A stretch of 64,000 bases of DNA from Phycisphaerae bacterium (GTDB taxonomy: Bacteria; Planctomycetota; Phycisphaerae; Phycisphaerales; UBA1924). Shown piece after piece: positions 26,886 through 34,436 of the stretch; position 1 is the first letter of the stretch, and the number at the start of each line of letters is the position of its first letter. A program made the translations under genes and the position numbers. The notes under the pieces were generated by a model. That model did no database searches and was not told the origin of the DNA. It saw only the letters and a list, made by a program, of their open reading frames with translations. The stretch is from positions 1 to 64,000 of the forward strand of contig BJHL01000009.1 of assembly GCA_014192545.1 (NCBI GenBank), written 5' to 3'.

Positions 26886-27539
26886 TCAATCCTCATCCGC
26901 GCGATGGCCACATTCAGAGCAGATACGTGATCTACTAGCTTGCCGGGAATACCCGCAGAACTGGCAGCTGCCCGGAACTCGAAGCATCCGTCGTCCAGCC
27001 TCAAAGGCACGCCAAGTTATCCACCCAAACGCAAATCCGAATATCGCGAAAGTGCAGAAAACGAGCGCCAACATCTGCCAGAGTATGCGTCGCTCCAAAA
27101 CAGGTGAAGTCGGTTTGGATTGGACCACGTAAAGACGAACCGGCCAGCCATAAGCGTCGACACGGCATTGTGCACGCGACGAACTGGCGTCGCGCGGACC
27201 CCGCATAACGTCACGAAGGACTGTAATGTCTGGCGGGTTCACATTAACCATCTGTCCCGAAGCGTTTGTGATTAAAGCGGGCCTATGGCTGAATGTGATC
27301 TCGTAGCTATCTCGAAAGACTCCACGCTGCGCTGAGATACTCCAATCGGATCCGACCCATATCTGAGTTGGTGAAAAACGAGCGGGTTTGTTGCCGGATA
27401 TCCAAATTGAAGATGCGAGCAGACCGATCGTACCAAGCATGCAAAGGACCGCCGTGGTGCAGATCAGCCACCACGGCGGGACTCGTGAGCATCTTTTCTT
27501 AATAGGCTCAATCACTGCGTGAACCAGTGTATTTCCCAA
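26886..27539 (-). CDS. Hypothetical membrane protein with C-terminal zinc ribbon
   Basis: A 217-residue protein read from TTG at 27539, 14 nt after the stop of the upstream gene. GTG at 27515 is an alternative. It has two membrane helices (WLICTTAVLCMLGTIGLLA and LALVFCTFAIFGFAFGWIT) around a 95-residue extracytoplasmic part. The C-terminus is a four-cysteine ribbon, C-x-x-CGY...C-x-x-CG (CQFCGYSRQASRSRICSECG). Similar C-terminal ribbons occur in many uncharacterised Phycisphaerae membrane proteins, to my knowledge. It is the third gene of a small operon transcribed from 28.8 kb. Function unknown. Confidence 0.65.
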   Translation of the reverse strand: MGNTLVHAVIEPIKKRCSRVPPWWLICTTAVLCMLGTIGLLASSIWISGNKPARFSPTQIWVGSDWSISAQRGVFRDSYEITFSHRPALITNASGQMVNVNPPDITVLRDVMRGPRDASSSRAQCRVDAYGWPVRLYVVQSKPTSPVLERRILWQMLALVFCTFAIFGFAFGWITWRAFEAGRRMLRVPGSCQFCGYSRQASRSRICSECGHRADED

Positions 27540-27553
27540 AGAGCATTAGCAGG

Positions 27554-28378
27554 TCAAAGTCCACACGGCTGACTAGCAGGGGGAATACTGGTTGGGTGTG
27601 GTGAAGATTGACATTGCTCTGCTGGCCAAGCAGTTGTCCATCCATAGGTCGAGAAGGTCATTGACGGACCATTCTCTGTCGTTACGGTTTGTGTGCAGTC
27701 TGCCGCAATTTTTGTAACAGTTCGCTGGGAGTCCGCGACGCAGCGACGTTCCCAAATGCAAGCGCAGAGATGAACTGTCACACCGATGCCGACCGTAATT
27801 TCTACAGACGTTCCACGAGGCGGCGGATAGGGAATGAAAATAGTGATTTTCCCTTGCGCGTTGGCTGTAAAATCGGCGCAAGCCGCTGACCACGGTCCGA
27901 TCGTTGTGCAGTTACATGGCGTTCCTCTGGGTTGCCAATCGCCATAGACAGTCTGAGGCTGACAAACCCTAGGTGTAAAGCAACGAATAATGTTGCAAAC
28001 GATTTGAAATGCTTCACATGTCGGCTCGAAACGGGTTCCCGCGCCGCCACCAAGTCTCAAAAGTGCGAGTTCACCAAGTTCTTCGCCTGTCAGGTTGCGG
28101 CCGATAGCCTCGTCAAAAAAGCTCTTGGCTCTCCAAAGCCAGAACCGTGTAACATCCTCGCCTTCCAGTTCAAAGTCTACCTTTGCCGCCGCATAACCAC
28201 TGCTGACGAGTGCTTCGAGCAGAATCGCACGATCCTCTTCGGTCAAACTGTTCACGAAGGCTCCAAGAGGATCCGATTGCTCAAATCCTTGCTTGTAAAA
28301 CTGCGGCTCCAACGCGGGCTGACTCCCGACCGCATCGATCTCCCAAAGTTCATCCTGAAAATTCTCGATACCATACAT
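27554..28378 (-). CDS. Hypothetical Cys-rich protein of the islet operon
   Basis: About 274 residues from the ATG at 28378, which lies 4 nt after the stop of the preceding gene. An upstream ATG at 28417 would overlap that gene by 35 bp. The N-terminal 110 residues are acidic and helical (SLTEEDRAILLEALVSSGYA). The C-terminal half is beta-rich, with about ten cysteines (EPTCEAFQIVCNIIRCFTPR, PCNCTTIG, CACIWERRCV). There is no clear signal peptide. The composition looks like a small effector or surface protein whose relatives I do not recognise. Codon use is less GC-biased than in the flanking genes. Confidence 0.6.
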   Translation of the reverse strand: MYGIENFQDELWEIDAVGSQPALEPQFYKQGFEQSDPLGAFVNSLTEEDRAILLEALVSSGYAAAKVDFELEGEDVTRFWLWRAKSFFDEAIGRNLTGEELGELALLRLGGGAGTRFEPTCEAFQIVCNIIRCFTPRVCQPQTVYGDWQPRGTPCNCTTIGPWSAACADFTANAQGKITIFIPYPPPRGTSVEITVGIGVTVHLCACIWERRCVADSQRTVTKIAADCTQTVTTENGPSMTFSTYGWTTAWPAEQCQSSPHPTSIPPASQPCGL

Positions 28379-28382
28379 CACT

Positions 28383-28748
28383 TTAATCTTTTTCCACGAC
28401 TTCACCGATCGTTGCATTTCTCCAGCTATTCACGACGATGTCACTACATTCTCCGTCTGGATAGACATAAAGCATCGCCGTGATGTTGTCGCCTACCGCA
28501 TCGTCTACAGGTCTGACGAAGAGTGCCGCCGTACGAATCCCGCTGTCACGAATCTCGTAGATCGGCTTGACGATTGTGCCACCTACAAGCAACTTCATCG
28601 CAGACACGTTGTAGGCTGGAATGGTCTCCGAGTCCGCGATCGCGCACGTCGGCATCGGCGTGAAGCTTGTTGTAGTTACCTGCGCGGACGCGAAGGTGAA
28701 TGAGCTTGAGCAAATGGCACTCGCGAGCAGTTTAAAGATACGACGCAT
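28383..28748 (-). CDS. Small secreted hypothetical protein
   Basis: The 121-residue protein starts at the ATG at 28748 with a strong ribosome binding site AAGGAGG 9 nt upstream. It has a signal peptide (RIFKLLASAICSSSFTFASA) followed by a roughly 95-residue mature domain with only two cysteines (PTCAI and GECSDI), which could form one disulfide. No family was recognised. It is the first gene of a three-gene operon with a clear sigma70-type promoter. Confidence 0.65.
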   Translation of the reverse strand: MRRIFKLLASAICSSSFTFASAQVTTTSFTPMPTCAIADSETIPAYNVSAMKLLVGGTIVKPIYEIRDSGIRTAALFVRPVDDAVGDNITAMLYVYPDGECSDIVVNSWRNATIGEVVEKD

Positions 28749-28797
28749 CACGATAAACCTCCTTAAAAGTTGGCTTTGAATGAAGCCAGTTCATCTC

Positions 28798-28826
28798 AAT
28801 TTACCAGAAATCCGTAGACATGTCAA
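28798..28826 (-). promoter_or_regulatory. Sigma70-type promoter of the islet operon
   Basis: On the minus strand TTGACA (28821-28826) and TAAATT (28798-28803) are separated by exactly 17 bp. This is the best -35/-10 pair that I saw in the window. It lies 50 bp upstream of the ATG at 28748, in an AT-rich stretch. Confidence 0.7.
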
Positions 28827-28852
28827 CTCAAAAAATAACGCAATCAGTGACG

Positions 28853-28864
28853 CACAAATTTGTG
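28853..28864. promoter_or_regulatory. Perfect palindrome CACAAATTTGTG, possible operator
   Basis: A 12-bp perfect palindrome lies 26 bp upstream of the -35 box of the islet promoter. The position suits an activator or repressor dimer site. Confidence 0.4.
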
Positions 28865-28897
28865 TGATTTTCAATGATCATCTGTATCAGGCTGGTG

Positions 28898-28945
28898 GCG
28901 TCACGCTAGCTTTCGTGCCATCCGGCTGGCTTTGCAGGCTGATGC
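28898..28945. repeat. Palindromic element, GGCTTTGC loop (copy f); right border of islet
   Basis: GCGTCACGCTAGCTTTCGTG is followed by CCATCCGGCT-GGCTTTGC-AGGCTGATG. The stem is imperfect. The left flank is the inverted match of the right flank of copy e (26832-26850), so the two copies frame 26.8-28.9 kb as inverted repeats. Confidence 0.7.
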
Positions 28946-28991
28946 GGCTGACTGGTGATGGGTGCCGCGGGCGCTTGCGCTCGGGTTCGTT

Positions 28992-29033
28992 GGCTTTCCT
29001 GCGGTACTTCGTCTCTTCGCACTCTGCACTCTG
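28992..29033. repeat. Repeat of the gacgaagtacc / GGAAAG family, inverted
   Basis: ctttcctgcggtacttcg tctcttcgcactctgcactctgg is the reverse complement of a gaagagacgaagtaccgcaGGAAAG arrangement, as at 7119-7160. It lies between the islet border and the ElbB-like gene. Confidence 0.5.
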
Positions 29034-29055
29034 GCTCCCCCCACTACCCTCGCCC

Positions 29056-29787
29056 ATGCTTCACGCTGCTGTCATGCTCTGCGGGTGTGGTCGGTCTGAT
29101 GGATCGGAGATTACGGAGTCCGTCTGCACGCTGATTCATTTGGCTCGGCATGGGGTGGCGTATTCGTGTTTTGCGCCGGTGGGGCTGCAGCGGCATGTGG
29201 TGGATCATTTGACGGGGCGGGAGGAAAGTGGGGCGGGGGTGGGATCACGCGAGATGATGCGTGAAGCGGCGCGGATTACGCGTGGGAATATGGCGAGTTT
29301 GGCGGAGCTTGATGTGCGGGAATTTGATATGTTGGTGTTGCCGGGCGGGTTTGGGGCGGCGAAGAACTTGTGTAGTTTTGCGTTTGATGGCGTGAACATG
29401 ACGGTGCGCGAGGATGTGCAGCGCACGATTGCGGCGTTTTATGCGGCGAAGAAGCCCATGGGGTTTATTTGCATTGCGCCGATCATCGCGGCGAAGGTGC
29501 TGGGCACGAAGGCGACGGTGAATGGGCGGGCGGGGCCTGGGTTGATGCTCACGCTGGGGGTGGACAACTTTGAGACCAACCCGGCGGCAGCGGCGGCGAA
29601 CATGTTTGGCAATACGCATCGCAACTGCGCGACGCGCGAGGCGGTGACGGATAGTGTGAATCGCGTGGTGACGACGCCGGCGTATATGGACGATGCGGCG
29701 ACGCCTCATGATGTGTACGTGGGGATTGGTAAGTGCGTGGATGAGGTTGTGGCGATGGCGCGGGGCGGGGTGGGTGCGGGGGTTTGA
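29056..29787 (+). CDS. ElbB/ES1-type DJ-1/PfpI superfamily protein
   Basis: About 243 residues from the ATG at 29056; upstream in-frame sequence consists of repeats and was excluded. The N-terminus MLHAAVMLCGCGRSDGSEIT matches the GCGVxDGSEI signature of the ElbB (isoprenoid biosynthesis-associated, glyoxalase-like) family. FDMLVLPGGFGAAKNL and the nucleophile-elbow region GFICIAPII follow; the elbow carries a Cys as in related DJ-1-like proteins. ElbB has been linked to isoprenoid output and weak glyoxalase III activity in E. coli, but its natural role is unclear. It stands alone. Confidence 0.82.
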   Translation: MLHAAVMLCGCGRSDGSEITESVCTLIHLARHGVAYSCFAPVGLQRHVVDHLTGREESGAGVGSREMMREAARITRGNMASLAELDVREFDMLVLPGGFGAAKNLCSFAFDGVNMTVREDVQRTIAAFYAAKKPMGFICIAPIIAAKVLGTKATVNGRAGPGLMLTLGVDNFETNPAAAAANMFGNTHRNCATREAVTDSVNRVVTTPAYMDDAATPHDVYVGIGKCVDEVVAMARGGVGAGV

Positions 29788-29811
29788 TTGGTGCGCGATC
29801 TAAAAGACAAT

Positions 29812-29853
29812 TTCACCGCGGAGCACGCGGAGCACGCGGAGGACGCGGAGAAG
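29812..29853. repeat. Short tandem repeat, gcggagcac/gcggaggac type
   Basis: ttcaccgcgg agcacgcgga gcacgcggaggacgcggag: three to four units of 9 bp. Same kind as the array at 39211-39307. It resembles the short tandem repeats seen between genes in several bacterial phyla. Confidence 0.65.
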
Positions 29854-29947
29854 AAGAGAAGCACAGACGGTTGCGTGCTTGTGAGAACTTGACTCTGTCC
29901 GAAGCGACACAGATCGTTTTGTGGATTTGGGGTTGGCTTGCGTTGAT

Positions 29948-30238
29948 TCAGGCTTGCGTGGTATCGCGATTCTTGTGGTAGAGCCAGCCGGTGTATGCGG
30001 CGGCGGCGAGACATCCGAGCGTGGCGGCGAGAGCAGTGAGAAAGAAGATAACGAAGAGCAGAGTGCCTTGCGTTGCGGGATTGCCGCGGCGCACTCGATA
30101 TGCCTCGAATTCTTTCATCGTCTCGACGCCGACTTGCACGGCATGCCAGAGGTAGTAAGTGACGACGCCCCCCACTGCTGCGAAGAACAGCAAGATGGCG
30201 ATCACTGTGAGTGTGTCTTTGAGCGTGAAGGACTTCAA
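29948..30238 (-). CDS. Small two-helix membrane protein
   Basis: The 96-residue protein starts at TTG 30238 with AGGAG spaced 7 nt upstream. It has two hydrophobic helices (LTVIAILLFFAAVGGVVTYYLW and LLFVIFFLTALAATLGCLAAAAY) with a charged loop and a short basic tail. No family was recognised. The ribosome binding site lies in the 3' arm of a small hairpin (30244-30259). It sits downstream of, and reads in the same direction as, the GH13 gene. Confidence 0.6.
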   Translation of the reverse strand: MKSFTLKDTLTVIAILLFFAAVGGVVTYYLWHAVQVGVETMKEFEAYRVRRGNPATQGTLLFVIFFLTALAATLGCLAAAAYTGWLYHKNRDTTQA

Positions 30239-30243
30239 GCACT

Positions 30244-30259
30244 AACTCCTGTCGGAGTT
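30244..30259 (-). promoter_or_regulatory. Hairpin covering the ribosome binding site of the small membrane protein
   Basis: On the minus strand AACTCC-GACA-GGAGTT is a perfect 6-bp stem whose 3' arm contains the GGAG of the ribosome binding site for the TTG start at 30238. It also lies 14 bp after the GH13 stop codon. Confidence 0.45.
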
Positions 30260-30272
30260 GTTGGAAGACAGC

Positions 30273-31997
30273 TTACTTCACTTTCAGATCGATGATGTAG
30301 CCGCGTTTGGGTTCGAGTTCGGCGAAGGGTTTCCAGCCGACGAAAGTGCCGGCGTCGGACCATTTGGCTTCGGTGATTGGGACGTTGCGGAGGAGTTCGG
30401 TGCTGACGGCGGGGTCGCCTAGGCGTAGCTGGGCGGAGAGGGTGTAGTCGGCGATTGGTGCGTCGGTGAGGTTGATGACGATGAGTTTGGCGTCGGTTGC
30501 GTTGCGGCCGCGCGGGTCGGTGGTGCCGGCGGTGCGGATGAAGGCGTAGACGCCTGGGTTGGCGGATTCGACGGGGATGTAGGAGCCGGCGCGGAGGGCT
30601 TCGCTTTGGGTGCGGAGCTCGATCAACTTGCGATACAAGTTGAACATGCTGTCCTGATCTTTGCGCTGCGTGACGAGATTTTTGCGGGCGATGTCGGGCT
30701 GGACGGCGCGCCAGGGCTTGCCTGTTGTGAAGCCTGCGGTGCGGGAATTTTCCCACTGCATGGGCGTGCGGAGATTTTCGTCGGGCTTGTCGCCTGTCAT
30801 GCCGAGTTCTTCGCCGTAGTAGATGAAGGGAATGCCCGGGCCTGTGAGGAGCATGACGGCGGCAACTTGGCCGCTGGCTTCGTCATCACGAAGCTGGGTC
30901 ATGACGCGGGTTTGGTCGTGGTTGCTGAGGAAGCGGCCGTATTGATTGGGCGGGTAGAGGGCGAGGACTTTGGCTTGAGCGTCGATGACGGGCTGGGCTT
31001 TGCCTTCGCGAGCGGCTTGGACCATGGCACCGGCGAGATCGAACTCGAAGACGGCGTCCATCATGCCGCCGACGTACATGCTGGCTTGATCGCTGGGTGC
31101 CCAGACTTCGCCGATGCTGAAGGCGTCTTTGTTGGCTTCTTTGGTGGCGGCGAAGTATTGCTTGAGCCAGTCGAAGGTTTGCGGCGCGCTTTCTTGGAGT
31201 TGGCCGTCTTCGAAGAGGTGGCGGATGGCGTCGAGGCGATAGCCATCGACCTTCATGTCGGTGAGGCCCCACTTGGTGATGTCGAGCATCTCGCGCGTGA
31301 CGAGCGGGTTGGCGTAGTTGAGGTCGGGCATGCGATCACTGAAGATGCCGTAGTAGAAGCCGGGACCTTTTTTGTGCCAGACTTTTTGGTTCCAGGGGCC
31401 TTTGTAAGCAGGGTCCTTTTCGGCCCAGATGTACCAATCGTGTTGTTCGCTTTTGGGTTTGGCGGATTCGGTGAACCAGGGGTGTTTGTCGCTGGTGTGA
31501 TTGAGGACGAGGTCGAGGATGACTTTGATGCCGCGTTTGTGGGCTTCTGCGACGAACTTTTGGAAGTCGGCGTTGGTGCCGTAGTCTTGTTCGATTTGCT
31601 TGTAGTCTTGCACGTCGTAGCCGTGGTAGCTGGGAGACTGCATGACGGGCATGAGCCAGATGGCGGTGACGCCCAAGTCGGTGTCGGTTTTGGGATCGCC
31701 GTCGTTGAGATAATCAAGGCGCGTGATGAGGCCTTGGAAGTCGCCTATGCCGTCGCCGGATTTTGCGCCGCGGGGGTTGTCTTGGAAGCTGCGGACGAAG
31801 ATTTGGTAGAAAACGGCGTCGTTCCACCAGCCGACTTTGCCGGGACCTTCTTTGGGCTTGGTGATGTCGATGGTGACTGCGGGCTTTTTGGCGGCGTCGG
31901 GATTGACGGTGGCTTGGGCGAGGGCGAGGCCGGCGCAGGCGCAGAGGGTGAGGATGAAAGCGGGGATGGAAGTCGGAATGGAAGCGAATAAACGCAT
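30273..31997 (-). CDS. Secreted GH13 family alpha-glucan hydrolase (alpha-amylase/alpha-glucosidase type)
   Basis: About 574 residues from the ATG at 31997, preceded by GGAGGT. The signal peptide is SIPAFILTLCACAGLALA. All four GH13 conserved regions are present: VILDLVLNHTSD, VDGYRLDAIRH (nucleophile Asp), FSIGEVW (acid/base Glu) and FLSNHDQTR (transition-state Asp). The overall layout, with MPDLNYANP and ITRLDYL, is that of oligosaccharide-active alpha-amylases and alpha-glucosidases. The exact specificity cannot be read from sequence. It acts outside the cytoplasm. A debranching enzyme at 54 kb would act on related glucans inside. Confidence 0.92.
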   Translation of the reverse strand: MRLFASIPTSIPAFILTLCACAGLALAQATVNPDAAKKPAVTIDITKPKEGPGKVGWWNDAVFYQIFVRSFQDNPRGAKSGDGIGDFQGLITRLDYLNDGDPKTDTDLGVTAIWLMPVMQSPSYHGYDVQDYKQIEQDYGTNADFQKFVAEAHKRGIKVILDLVLNHTSDKHPWFTESAKPKSEQHDWYIWAEKDPAYKGPWNQKVWHKKGPGFYYGIFSDRMPDLNYANPLVTREMLDITKWGLTDMKVDGYRLDAIRHLFEDGQLQESAPQTFDWLKQYFAATKEANKDAFSIGEVWAPSDQASMYVGGMMDAVFEFDLAGAMVQAAREGKAQPVIDAQAKVLALYPPNQYGRFLSNHDQTRVMTQLRDDEASGQVAAVMLLTGPGIPFIYYGEELGMTGDKPDENLRTPMQWENSRTAGFTTGKPWRAVQPDIARKNLVTQRKDQDSMFNLYRKLIELRTQSEALRAGSYIPVESANPGVYAFIRTAGTTDPRGRNATDAKLIVINLTDAPIADYTLSAQLRLGDPAVSTELLRNVPITEAKWSDAGTFVGWKPFAELEPKRGYIIDLKVK

Positions 31998-32074
31998 GGA
32001 ACCTCCGGGCGGCAAAAGTACGCGTGATGGGAATGCTAGCGGGGCATGGGTGGTTGGCTTACGTATCCTGCGGT

Positions 32075-32773
32075 GTGCCGCGTGATGTGACTCTTGCGAT
32101 TGAAACCAGTAATCCGTCTGGCGTTGCCGAGCAGTCGGTGGCGAAGCCGGGGGTGGCGTTGCTGCGCGCGGGGGAAGTTTTGGGGGTTGAGGCGATTGCG
32201 ACGGGTAATGCGCAGCATGATGACTTGATGCGGGCGATTGATAGTTTGTGCAGGCGATGTGGCGTGACGCCTCGCGAGATTGCGCGGGTGGTGGTGTCGA
32301 TGGGGCCTGGGGGGTTTACGAATGTGCGGATTGCGGTGACGTGTGCGCGGATGATTGCGGAGGTGACGGGAGCGCAGCTCGTTGGGGTGCCGACGGCGAT
32401 GGTGGTGGCGGCGGGAACGGCGCGGGCAAACGGTGCGTGCGCGGTGGCGCTGGCGAGCAAGGGGGAGACGGCGCATGTGACGGTGATTGATGCGAGTGGA
32501 GCGATGGTGAGTGCGGAGGTGATGGACGCGGGGCAATTCGCGAAGCTGGCGATTGTGACTGTGATTGCGGATAGCCACTTGCCATCGGCGATGCGAGATG
32601 TTGCGATGAGCAAGGGGTGGGCGATCGTGCATCCGGTGTTTGATGCGGTGGCTTGTGCGCGGGCGAGTGAACGGCTGGACGCGAGTGAGCCCGCAAGGTT
32701 GACGCCGATTTATCCGCGCGAGCCGGAAGCGGTGACGAAGTGGCGGGCGATGCATGCGGGGAAGAAGTTGTGA
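32075..32773 (+). CDS. tsaB: tRNA threonylcarbamoyladenosine biosynthesis protein TsaB
   Basis: TsaB is the partner of TsaD in making t6A at position 37 of ANN-reading tRNAs. The signature lines are LAIETSNPSGV, TGNAQHDDLMRAIDSLC and VVSMGPGGFTNVRIAVTCAR. The last corresponds to the GPGSFTGLRIG region of the family. About 232 residues if started from the GTG at 32075, close to the usual 230. The open frame extends upstream to 32024 without a good start. It is divergent from the GH13 gene and leads into the gamma-glutamyltransferase gene 28 bp downstream. Confidence 0.8.
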   Translation: MPRDVTLAIETSNPSGVAEQSVAKPGVALLRAGEVLGVEAIATGNAQHDDLMRAIDSLCRRCGVTPREIARVVVSMGPGGFTNVRIAVTCARMIAEVTGAQLVGVPTAMVVAAGTARANGACAVALASKGETAHVTVIDASGAMVSAEVMDAGQFAKLAIVTVIADSHLPSAMRDVAMSKGWAIVHPVFDAVACARASERLDASEPARLTPIYPREPEAVTKWRAMHAGKKL

Positions 32774-32801
32774 GCGTGGGGAAGAGAAGCGAGAAGGCAG
32801 C

Positions 32802-34436
32802 ATGATTTTTGAGCGAGCAGCGGTGGCGGCGGATCATGGGCTTGCGTCGGCGGCGGGCGTGGAGATGCTGCGCGCGGGCGGGAATGCTGTGGACGCGGCG
32901 GTTGCGACGAGTTTTGCGTTGTCAGTGGTGCGGCCTTATTCGTGCGGCATTGGCGGCGGCGGGTTTATGCTGGTGGCGATGCGTGATGGACGCAGCGTGT
33001 GCATCAACTATCGTGATTGTGCGCCGGCGGCGATGCGGGAGGACTTTTTCGAGAGTGATCCCGATGCGTTCGCGAGTTTGCGCGGCGGCAAGTCGGTTGC
33101 GGTGCCTGGGCATGTGGCGGGTATGTTGCATGCGCTCGCGCGATTTGGGACGATGCCGATTGCGCGCGTGCTTGAGCCGGCGATGCGGTTGGCGCGCGAG
33201 GGGTACGAGGCGGATGCGCATTACGAGAGCAGCGCGAAGGAAGTGATGGCGTGGCTGGATGGGCAGGTTGGTCGGCGTGAACGGTTCGGGATGTTGTGGG
33301 ATTTGTTTTTGCAGCGTGGGCTGGTGCGAGCGGGTTCGCGCGTGAAGTTGGCGGGGCAAGAGCGGGTGTTTGCGAAGATTGCGAGCGATGGGCTTGCGGG
33401 GTTCTATGAGGGTGAAGTGGCGGCGGCGATGGTTGCAGCTGCACGCCGCGATGGTGGCGTGCTTTCACTCGATGATTTGCGGGCTTTTCGCGTGCGCGAG
33501 CATGAGCCGTTTGTGACGTCGTGGGGTGGGCGGCGCGTGTTGAGTGCGCCGCCGCCTAGTAGTGGCGGGATTGTGCTGGCGCAGGTTTTCGCGATGTTGG
33601 AGTCGCGCGGTGATGAGTTGCGAGCGATTGCGCGCGAGCAGGGGCACAACAGCGCGGCATATGCGCATTTGGTGTGCGAGGCTCTCAAGCATGCGTTTGC
33701 GGATCGGGCGAGATACTTGGGAGATGGGGATTTTGTGAAGCTGCCGATTGATGAGATGTTGCGGCCCGAGCGACTGCGAGCCGCGGCGGCGCGGATTGAG
33801 ATGTCTCGCACGCAGGCGAGTGAGAGTTATGGCGTGGCTGAGCCGGTGCGCGATGATCATGGGACGAGTCACTTGTGTGTTGTGGATGAAGCGGGCAACA
33901 GCGTGGCGTGTACGGAGACGATCAACTTTGAATTTGGATCGCTGGTGGGTGTTGACGGGTTTGACTTCATGCTCAATGACAGCATTGATGATTTTGTGAC
34001 GCGGCGTGGCGTCGCGAATGCGTTTGGGCTGATGCATGATGGACAGAACTTGCCCGCGCCGGGGAAGCGGCCGCTCAGTTGCATGACGCCGACGATTGTG
34101 CAGGAGGCTGATGGGTCGTGCTTCATGATGGCGGGTGCGAGCGGTGGGCCCAGGATCATTACGGGGACTTTGCAGGCGATTTTGAATGCAACGGTGTTTG
34201 ATATGAATGCGGACGCGAGTGTTGCTTCGCCGCGGTTTCATCATCAGTGGAGTCCGGATACGTTGCAGCTTGAGCCGGCGCTGTTGGAAACTTCGCTGCG
34301 TGACGCGCTTGCGGCGCGGGGGCATGTGGTGACGAAACGTGCGCCGATTGCAGCGGTGCAGGTCATTCGCAAGCACGCGAAGGGCTGGGAAGCGGCGAGT
34401 GATCCGCGCAAGGGCGGCTCGCCGGCGGGATACTGA
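32802..34436 (+). CDS. ggt: Gamma-glutamyltransferase family protein
   Basis: About 544 residues from the ATG at 32802 (GAGAAGG upstream). It shows the N-terminal ASAAGVEMLRAGGNAVDAAVA and GIGGGGFMLV motifs, and the autocleavage site DDHGTSHLCVVDEAGNSVA, in which the Thr becomes the N-terminal nucleophile of the small subunit. GKRPLSCMTPTIV, a glutamyl-binding segment, follows. No signal peptide is evident, unlike the periplasmic enzymes of Proteobacteria, so the location is unclear. It would transfer or hydrolyse gamma-glutamyl groups, for instance of glutathione or gamma-glutamyl peptides. Its stop codon overlaps the next start (TGATG). Confidence 0.9.
   Translation: MIFERAAVAADHGLASAAGVEMLRAGGNAVDAAVATSFALSVVRPYSCGIGGGGFMLVAMRDGRSVCINYRDCAPAAMREDFFESDPDAFASLRGGKSVAVPGHVAGMLHALARFGTMPIARVLEPAMRLAREGYEADAHYESSAKEVMAWLDGQVGRRERFGMLWDLFLQRGLVRAGSRVKLAGQERVFAKIASDGLAGFYEGEVAAAMVAAARRDGGVLSLDDLRAFRVREHEPFVTSWGGRRVLSAPPPSSGGIVLAQVFAMLESRGDELRAIAREQGHNSAAYAHLVCEALKHAFADRARYLGDGDFVKLPIDEMLRPERLRAAAARIEMSRTQASESYGVAEPVRDDHGTSHLCVVDEAGNSVACTETINFEFGSLVGVDGFDFMLNDSIDDFVTRRGVANAFGLMHDGQNLPAPGKRPLSCMTPTIVQEADGSCFMMAGASGGPRIITGTLQAILNATVFDMNADASVASPRFHHQWSPDTLQLEPALLETSLRDALAARGHVVTKRAPIAAVQVIRKHAKGWEAASDPRKGGSPAGY

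Noticed and set aside
28780-29055. An N-terminal extension of the ElbB-like protein
   Set aside because: The 92 upstream codons are made of the palindromic element and repeats; the family start is MLHAAVMLCGCGRSDG at 29056.
29784-29981. A 65-codon frame downstream of the ElbB-like gene
   Set aside because: Its first half is the translated gcggagcac tandem repeat.
30606-31991. A 461-codon frame opposite the GH13 gene, Gly/Val/Glu-rich
   Set aside because: Antisense shadow; all GH13 catalytic regions are on the other strand.
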